From Thermoflexibacter sp. (GTDB taxonomy: Bacteria > Bacteroidota > Bacteroidia > Cytophagales > Thermoflexibacteraceae): a stretch of DNA of 9,869 bases. The stretch's first letter is position 1. Each line of letters starts with the position of its first letter. A program made the position numbers and the translations under genes. A model generated the notes under the pieces. That model did not search any database. It saw only the letters and a program-made list of their open reading frames with translations, and was not told the origin of the DNA. The stretch covers positions 1 through 9,869 of the forward strand of contig JALOMS010000126.1 of assembly GCA_025455345.1 (NCBI GenBank). The letters run 5' to 3'. Shown one piece after another: positions 6,169 to 9,869 of this stretch.

Positions 6169-6534
6169 ATGAATTACGCAAACGTTCCAAAATCTCAAAT
6201 CAAAGAGGAAAAAAAGTTTCAGTTGAACACAGAAGGCTTGAAGCTCAACCTCGATTGGCGAACTTGGAAGTTCTCCAACAAGATGTACGGCTACATCATG
6301 CTCATTGCGGTATGTGGCATTGTCTATATTGCCAATGTGCAGTATGCGGAGCGCAATGTACGTAAAATCAATAAGTTACAGAAAGAAGTAGAGATACTCA
6401 GAACTGATTATACCAATATGAAAGCAACTTTGATTTTGCAGGGCAAGCGCAGTGTGATTCGCCAAAAAGTGGGCAGTTTCGGATTGATAGAGAATGAAAA
6501 GCCAGTGTATAAAGTGGTTAAGAAAGAAGATTAA
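6169..6534 (+). CDS. ftsL: FtsL-like divisome protein
   Basis: This 121-aa protein has the bitopic FtsL architecture: a cytoplasmic N-terminus (residues 1-39, charged), one membrane segment (about 40-57, MYGYIMLIAVCGIVYIANV), and a periplasmic coiled coil (about 60-90, RNVRKINKLQKEVEILRTDYTNMKATL) followed by SVIRQKVGSFGLIENEKPVYKV. Bacteroidota carry a divergent FtsL-like protein at this position between rsmH and ftsI. FtsL works with FtsB and FtsQ to activate septal peptidoglycan synthesis by FtsW-FtsI. Sequence identity with classical FtsL is low, so the call rests on length, topology and position. The ATG at 6169 follows AT-rich spacer repeats without a clear ribosome binding site. The next gene is 203 bp downstream, an unusually long gap for this pair. 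Confidence 0.88.
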   Translation: MNYANVPKSQIKEEKKFQLNTEGLKLNLDWRTWKFSNKMYGYIMLIAVCGIVYIANVQYAERNVRKINKLQKEVEILRTDYTNMKATLILQGKRSVIRQKVGSFGLIENEKPVYKVVKKED

Positions 6535-6542
6535 AACAGCCG

Positions 6543-6618
6543 CCTCCCCCCAGCCCCCTCCAAAGGGGGAGAAAATACATAAAGGCTGTTTCCCCCTCGT
6601 GAGGGGGTAGGGGGGAGG
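6543..6618. repeat. G/C-rich palindromic element, copy 2
   Basis: The outer arms CCTCCCCCC (6543-6551) and GGGGGGAGG (6610-6618) are perfect inverted repeats. Two internal hairpins are possible: CCCCC (6554-6558) with GGGGG (6565-6569), and CCCCCTC (6592-6598) with GAGGGGG (6601-6607). The central GAGAAAATAC and AAAGGCTGTTT are shared with copy 1 at 3756-3822. Copy 2 is longer because its right half carries an extra TCCCCCTCGT arm, so copy 1 may be a deletion form. It starts 8 bp after the ftsL stop and leaves the reading frames untouched. Confidence 0.8.
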
Positions 6619-6636
6619 AAAAACACTAATATTGAA

Positions 6637-6670
6637 TTGATAATATCCCTTTTATAATTTAAAATATTTG
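6637..6670 (+). promoter_or_regulatory. Weak candidate promoter upstream of ftsI
   Basis: AATATTTG (6663-6670) matches TAnnTTTG except for the first base, and TTG at 6637-6639 lies 23 nt upstream. It would start about 60 nt before ftsI, downstream of the G/C-rich element. AT-rich DNA gives such matches by chance, so this is tentative. Confidence 0.25.
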
Positions 6671-6737
6671 ACAAACAAGCAGTTATGGAGTTAAAAACTC
6701 ATCACTTCTAACTCATAACTCATAACTAAATTTAACC

Positions 6738-8834
6738 TTGGGCATTCGTGAATCCATATTATTGCGTGTCCGTATTGCCTTTTTGCTCATGGCAGGTTTT
6801 TCTCTAATGGTCTTAGGGAGAATTTTTTACCTCCAATTTATGGAAGGGGACTATTGGGCAAAGAAGGCACAAGAAAACGGATTGGAGTACAGAGTCATCA
6901 AAGCAAATCGGGGCAATATCCTCGCAGATGACGGCTCTTTGTTGGTTACTTCCCTCCCTTTTTACAGGGTGGCGATTGACCCTATGCTTGCTACTGACGA
7001 CATTTTTAATGCAGGAGTGGACTCTCTGGGCATATTGCTTGGTACGATTTTCAAAGACCAAAACTCCGCAGATATTACCAAAGAATTGCGTTTGGCGCGT
7101 TTGGAAAAACGCCGTTATAAGGTGATTGCCAAGGACTTCATCGACTACCATACCAAGAAAAAAATTGAAACTTTCCCTATTTTCAGAGAAGGCTTCAAAG
7201 GCGGTGGCATTTTCGAGAAAACAGACAGGCGTTACAAACTTTTTGACGAATTGGCAAGGCGCACGTTGGGTTTTGTGGCAGAAGATACCAGTGGAGAGGT
7301 CAATGGGAAAGGTTTAGAATTTAGCTTTAACAAGGTCTTGGGTGGCACAGATGGGCAGGCAATTTTCCAAAAAATTGTAGGCGGTCAGTGGAAACCCGTC
7401 AATGATGGCTCGTATATCAGACCCGAAGACGGAATCGATATTGAAACGACCTTAAACGTTGATTTACAGGAGAAAACAGAAGACGCACTTCGCAAGGCAC
7501 TTATTCAGCACAATGCCAAATTTGGGACGGCAATCCTCATGGAGGTAGAAACGGGCGAAATCAAGGCAATGGCGAACTTGGGCAAGAACGAAAACAACGA
7601 ATACGCTGAAAATAACAACTACGCGCTCAATTTGGCAGAACCAGGCTCTACTTTCAAGATTTTCACGATGGCGGCACTCCTGGAAGAGGCTGACGGTGAG
7701 CTAAACTTGAACGATACCGTAGAAACAGGCGATGGCACGTACCAATTCTTTGAGAAGGCAGTAATGACCGACCCGCGCAAGGGTGGGCATGGCAAAATCA
7801 CTGTCCAACAGGTATTTGAGCGTTCTTCTAACATTGGGATTTCCAAATTGGTATTCAAATATTTCCGCAAAGAGCCGCAAAAGTTCTTAGACCACTTGAA
7901 CAATTTTGGACTCATGCAAGCTACTGATTTCCAATTGGTAGGCGAAACCAAGCCTTACATCAAGACCTTGGCAGACCCTACTTGGAGTGGTGCGACACTT
8001 CCTTGGATGTCAGTAGGTTACGAAACCAAATTGACCCCTTTGCATACCTTGATGTTTTGCAATGCGCTGGCAAACAAAGGCAAGTTGATTCAACCACTTT
8101 TGGTAAGGCGCACGCTTTACGCAGACAATACCGTTGATGAATTTACCCCTAAAATTTTGAACAAAAAAATCTGCTCGGACTACACCCTCGAAATCATGCG
8201 AAAACTCATGGAAGGCGTGGTGGAAAAAGGGACAGCAAACCACATCAAGGGTGCGCCTTACAAGATAGCTGGAAAAACAGGAACAGCAGAAAAGGTTGAA
8301 AATAAGGAATATACAGAAAAGCACTATACTTCTTTTGTGGGCTATTTCCCTGCGGACAAGCCGAAATATTCTTGCATTGTGGTCATAGACGACCCAAGTC
8401 AAGCAGGGCGTTATGGTGGTGTGGTAGCGGCTCCTGTGTTCAGAGAAATTGCCGATTTTGCGGTCAAACATTATGTAGAGGAAAATGTGATGGAATTAGG
8501 GGAAAATATCAAAGATTTCCCCAAAGTAAAGGCTGGTAATCAGCAGGAATTGAGGTACTTATGCGAGGAGTTGGGCTTGTTCAATCTCTCTTACACCAAA
8601 GAGGATTGGGTAAGCGGCAGGCTCAGAGGCGATACGCTCAAATGGGTTGCCAATCCAATCAAGGGAGCAATGATTCCTTCCGTGATAGGCATGAGCCTCA
8701 AAGACGCAATTTTTATCTTGGAAAACAAAGGATTGAAAGTGAGCTTTTCAGGCAAGGGCAAGGTGGTAACGCAGTCATTGGCAATAGGTTCGCGCTTGCA
8801 GAAAGGAAAGAAAATTCATCTTAGACTTGGATAA
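6738..8834 (+). CDS. ftsI: Penicillin-binding protein FtsI (PBP3) with C-terminal PASTA domain
   Basis: FtsI is the septal peptidoglycan transpeptidase that works with FtsW. The 698-aa product has a membrane anchor (about residues 12-34), a class B PBP dimerisation region (about 50-235, including RGNILADDGSLLV), and a transpeptidase domain with all three active-site motifs: STFK (S304 nucleophile, K307), SSN (363-365) and KTG (513-515, in AGKTGTAEKV). A single PASTA-like domain (about 645-697, IPSVIGMSLKDAIFILENKGLKV) ends the protein, as is common for Bacteroidota FtsI. The start is taken as TTG at 6738: an in-frame TAA lies 15 bp upstream (6723-6725), no ATG lies between, and the first internal ATG (codon 18) would cut the membrane anchor. 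The sporulation type SpoVD is an alternative name for this architecture but does not fit the context. Confidence 0.95.
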   Translation: MGIRESILLRVRIAFLLMAGFSLMVLGRIFYLQFMEGDYWAKKAQENGLEYRVIKANRGNILADDGSLLVTSLPFYRVAIDPMLATDDIFNAGVDSLGILLGTIFKDQNSADITKELRLARLEKRRYKVIAKDFIDYHTKKKIETFPIFREGFKGGGIFEKTDRRYKLFDELARRTLGFVAEDTSGEVNGKGLEFSFNKVLGGTDGQAIFQKIVGGQWKPVNDGSYIRPEDGIDIETTLNVDLQEKTEDALRKALIQHNAKFGTAILMEVETGEIKAMANLGKNENNEYAENNNYALNLAEPGSTFKIFTMAALLEEADGELNLNDTVETGDGTYQFFEKAVMTDPRKGGHGKITVQQVFERSSNIGISKLVFKYFRKEPQKFLDHLNNFGLMQATDFQLVGETKPYIKTLADPTWSGATLPWMSVGYETKLTPLHTLMFCNALANKGKLIQPLLVRRTLYADNTVDEFTPKILNKKICSDYTLEIMRKLMEGVVEKGTANHIKGAPYKIAGKTGTAEKVENKEYTEKHYTSFVGYFPADKPKYSCIVVIDDPSQAGRYGGVVAAPVFREIADFAVKHYVEENVMELGENIKDFPKVKAGNQQELRYLCEELGLFNLSYTKEDWVSGRLRGDTLKWVANPIKGAMIPSVIGMSLKDAIFILENKGLKVSFSGKGKVVTQSLAIGSRLQKGKKIHLRLG

Positions 8835-8853
8835 TTTTATTAATTATAAAAAT

Positions 8854-9102
8854 ATGACTATCAATAACTTATTATTAGAAAGAATTACGATAGACCCTGA
8901 AATATGTCATGGAAAACCATGTATCAGGGGCATGAGGTGGCCTGTGGAAGTGATTTTTGATATGCTCTCTTCCGAAATGACGACAGAGGAAATTTTAGAA
9001 GACCACCCAGAGTTAGAAAAGCAAGACATTTTAGCAAGTTTACATTATGCAAAGTTATTAATGTCAGGCATGACTATTAAAACCTTCAAAATGGCGGCAT
9101 AA
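8854..9102 (+). CDS. DUF433 family antitoxin (VapB45-like)
   Basis: This 82-aa protein shows the DUF433 pattern: ITIDPEICHGKPCIRGMRWPV (residues 11-31), then EMTTEEILEDHPELEKQDILASLHYAKLL (41-69). The second part is a helix-turn-helix-like region. DUF433 proteins are antitoxins paired with DUF5615 PIN-like toxins, the VapB45-VapC45 arrangement known from Mycobacterium. The antitoxin probably binds both the toxin and its own promoter. I chose ATG 8854; a TTG at 8827 is in frame but overlaps the ftsI stop and adds a Lys/Asn-rich leader outside the domain. The gene starts 20 bp after ftsI, so it may be transcribed with it. Its stop overlaps the next start by one base. Confidence 0.88.
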   Translation: MTINNLLLERITIDPEICHGKPCIRGMRWPVEVIFDMLSSEMTTEEILEDHPELEKQDILASLHYAKLLMSGMTIKTFKMAA

Positions 9103-9464
9103 TGAAAATATTGTGTGATGTGCATATTGCTTATAAATTGGTGAATTTCTTGATTTCCAAAGGAATAGAAGCAACTCATGTCAATCATATTTTAGATAGT
9201 TGGTTTACAAAAGATAGTAAAATAGCGGAGTTTGTGGATAGTAATGATTATACATTAGTTAGCAAAGACGCAGATTTTAAAGAAAGTCATCTATTGCGGA
9301 GTACACCTCAAAAATTGATAAAAGTGAATTTAGGGAACATTTCTAATAAGGAATTGATAAAGATTTTTGAGGAAAACCTATCTACTTTTCAAAACTATAT
9401 GGACAGTGGAAAATGTATGATAGAAATAAATAAAGATAGTATTGTGATTATAAAAGAAGAATAA
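9102..9464 (+). CDS. DUF5615 PIN-like toxin (VapC45-like)
   Basis: The 120-aa protein matches the DUF5615/Mut7-C-type PIN fold: MKILCDVHIAYKLVNFLISKG (D6 in strand 1), GIEATHVNHI (21-30), TKDSKIAEFV (36-45, with D38), and TLVSKDADF (51-59, with D56 and D58). These acidic residues fit the metal-binding site of PIN ribonucleases, so an RNA-cleaving toxin is likely. Its ATG shares one base with the antitoxin TAA (TAATG), the usual tight coupling of a two-gene toxin-antitoxin operon with the antitoxin first. The C-terminus (SGKCMIEINKDSIVIIKEE) is complete and no decay is visible. RNA target unknown. Confidence 0.86.
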   Translation: MKILCDVHIAYKLVNFLISKGIEATHVNHILDSWFTKDSKIAEFVDSNDYTLVSKDADFKESHLLRSTPQKLIKVNLGNISNKELIKIFEENLSTFQNYMDSGKCMIEINKDSIVIIKEE

Positions 9465-9546
9465 AAATAATAGCATAATATCATTTTTCCATCAAAACAA
9501 AACTTATAAAAGCAAAAAGAAAATTAATAATTGTTATTTGTATTGC

Positions 9547-9576
9547 ATTCATAATTAATAATTTATAATTCATAAT
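9547..9576. repeat. AT-rich repeat, second copy of the 5901-5920 sequence
   Basis: The bases 9547-9566 are identical to 5901-5920, and ATTCATAAT recurs at 9568-9576. It lies in the 122-bp gap before the last gene, which otherwise shows only AT-rich DNA and no clear promoter. Confidence 0.5.
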
Positions 9577-9586
9577 TTTTACAATC

Positions 9587-9869
9587 ATGAGAAAGTTAAT
9601 CATTTTATTTCTTGCTATATTAGTGAATTTCAGCGCATTTGCTGTAAATACAAGCCCTGAAACTGTGGCGGCACAGCAAAAGTTGGAAAGTATCGTGAAC
9701 GGCTCTTACAAGGCACAAAATGCCAAAGAGCAAAAGGCAATTGACAAGTTCAAAAGCAAACTTGAAAAAGCAGTAAAGAAAGTAAAAGACGCAAAAGCGA
9801 AAAGAGCAGGAGATTTGGGTGGGCTTTTGGTAACTATTGGTATTATTTTGATAATCATTGGCTTAGTAG
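9587..9869 (+). CDS. Small exported protein with charged helix and membrane segment (3' end outside window)
   Basis: An ATG at 9587 opens a frame of 94 codons that is still open at the window end. Residues 1-19 (MRKLIILFLAILVNFSAFA) form a clear signal peptide with cleavage expected after AFA. The mature part begins VNTSPETVAAQQKLESIV and continues into a Lys/Ala/Glu-rich helix (about residues 41-75), probably a coiled coil. A hydrophobic glycine-containing segment follows (GGLLVTIGIILIIIGLV, about 78-94). Similar signal peptide, charged helix and membrane segment arrangements occur in small Bacteroidota envelope proteins of unknown role. I cannot assign a family. G/C-richer codons than in the toxin-antitoxin pair suggest it is a resident gene. 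Confidence 0.75.
   Translation, partial: MRKLIILFLAILVNFSAFAVNTSPETVAAQQKLESIVNGSYKAQNAKEQKAIDKFKSKLEKAVKKVKDAKAKRAGDLGGLLVTIGIILIIIGLV

Noticed and set aside
8010..8471. 153-aa open frame antisense to ftsI
   Set aside because: It lies wholly opposite the conserved transpeptidase domain, is rich in Cys, His and Phe in an unnatural pattern, and is a shadow of ftsI codon use.
8827..8853. TTG start extending the DUF433 protein by 9 residues
   Set aside because: It overlaps the ftsI stop and adds no domain residues; the ATG at 8854 gives the normal family length.
1..9869. tRNA or rRNA genes
   Set aside because: No cloverleaf with a TTCRANY-type arm and no conserved rRNA stretch was seen in the spacers of either strand.

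Overview
The window looks like a Bacteroidota chromosome, probably a Cytophagales-type bacterium. The evidence is the start of a division and cell wall (dcw) cluster in the order mraZ, rsmH, ftsL-like, ftsI with a PASTA tail; AT-rich spacers without clear Shine-Dalgarno sites; and promoter-like boxes of the Bacteroidota type (TTG, about 19-23 nt, TAnnTTTG). The species cannot be named from the sequence.

Left part (1-3351), minus strand. A broken Eco57I-type N6-adenine DNA methyltransferase lies upstream of a PadR-family repressor gene and a membrane protein gene cut by the window edge. The methyltransferase carries motif I (DPAVGSG) and motif IV (NPPY), but an in-frame TAG at 2309-2311 separates them. 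Its usual N-terminal region, where type IIG enzymes carry the nuclease, is missing. A short palindrome is embedded in its reading frame. PadR and the membrane protein form a compact two-gene unit with a probable operator in front.

Centre (3352-8834), plus strand. A 510-bp region leads into mraZ. It contains three GTGG repeats at exact 10-bp spacing next to a Bacteroidota-type promoter, which is what an autoregulatory MraZ operator should look like. Then come mraZ, rsmH, an unrecognised 144-aa gene, an ftsL-like gene and ftsI. MraZ is the cluster regulator, RsmH methylates 16S rRNA, and the FtsL-like protein and FtsI belong to the septal peptidoglycan machinery. The cluster is unusually loose: each gap holds palindromic or repeated DNA. 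These include a G/C-rich two-hairpin element present twice (3756-3822 and 6543-6618), a nested inverted-repeat element of about 167 bp (5936-6102), and an AT-rich palindrome (4306-4391).

Right part (8835-9869). Directly after ftsI, where murE commonly follows, there is a DUF433/DUF5615 pair of the VapB45/VapC45 toxin-antitoxin type with overlapping stop and start codons. After it comes the start of a small exported protein with a charged helix and a membrane segment, cut by the window end.

The most notable points are the candidate MraZ operator, the density of small palindromic elements in an essential operon, the palindrome inside the methyltransferase frame, and the amber-split methyltransferase. 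I found no clearly new defence or mobile system.
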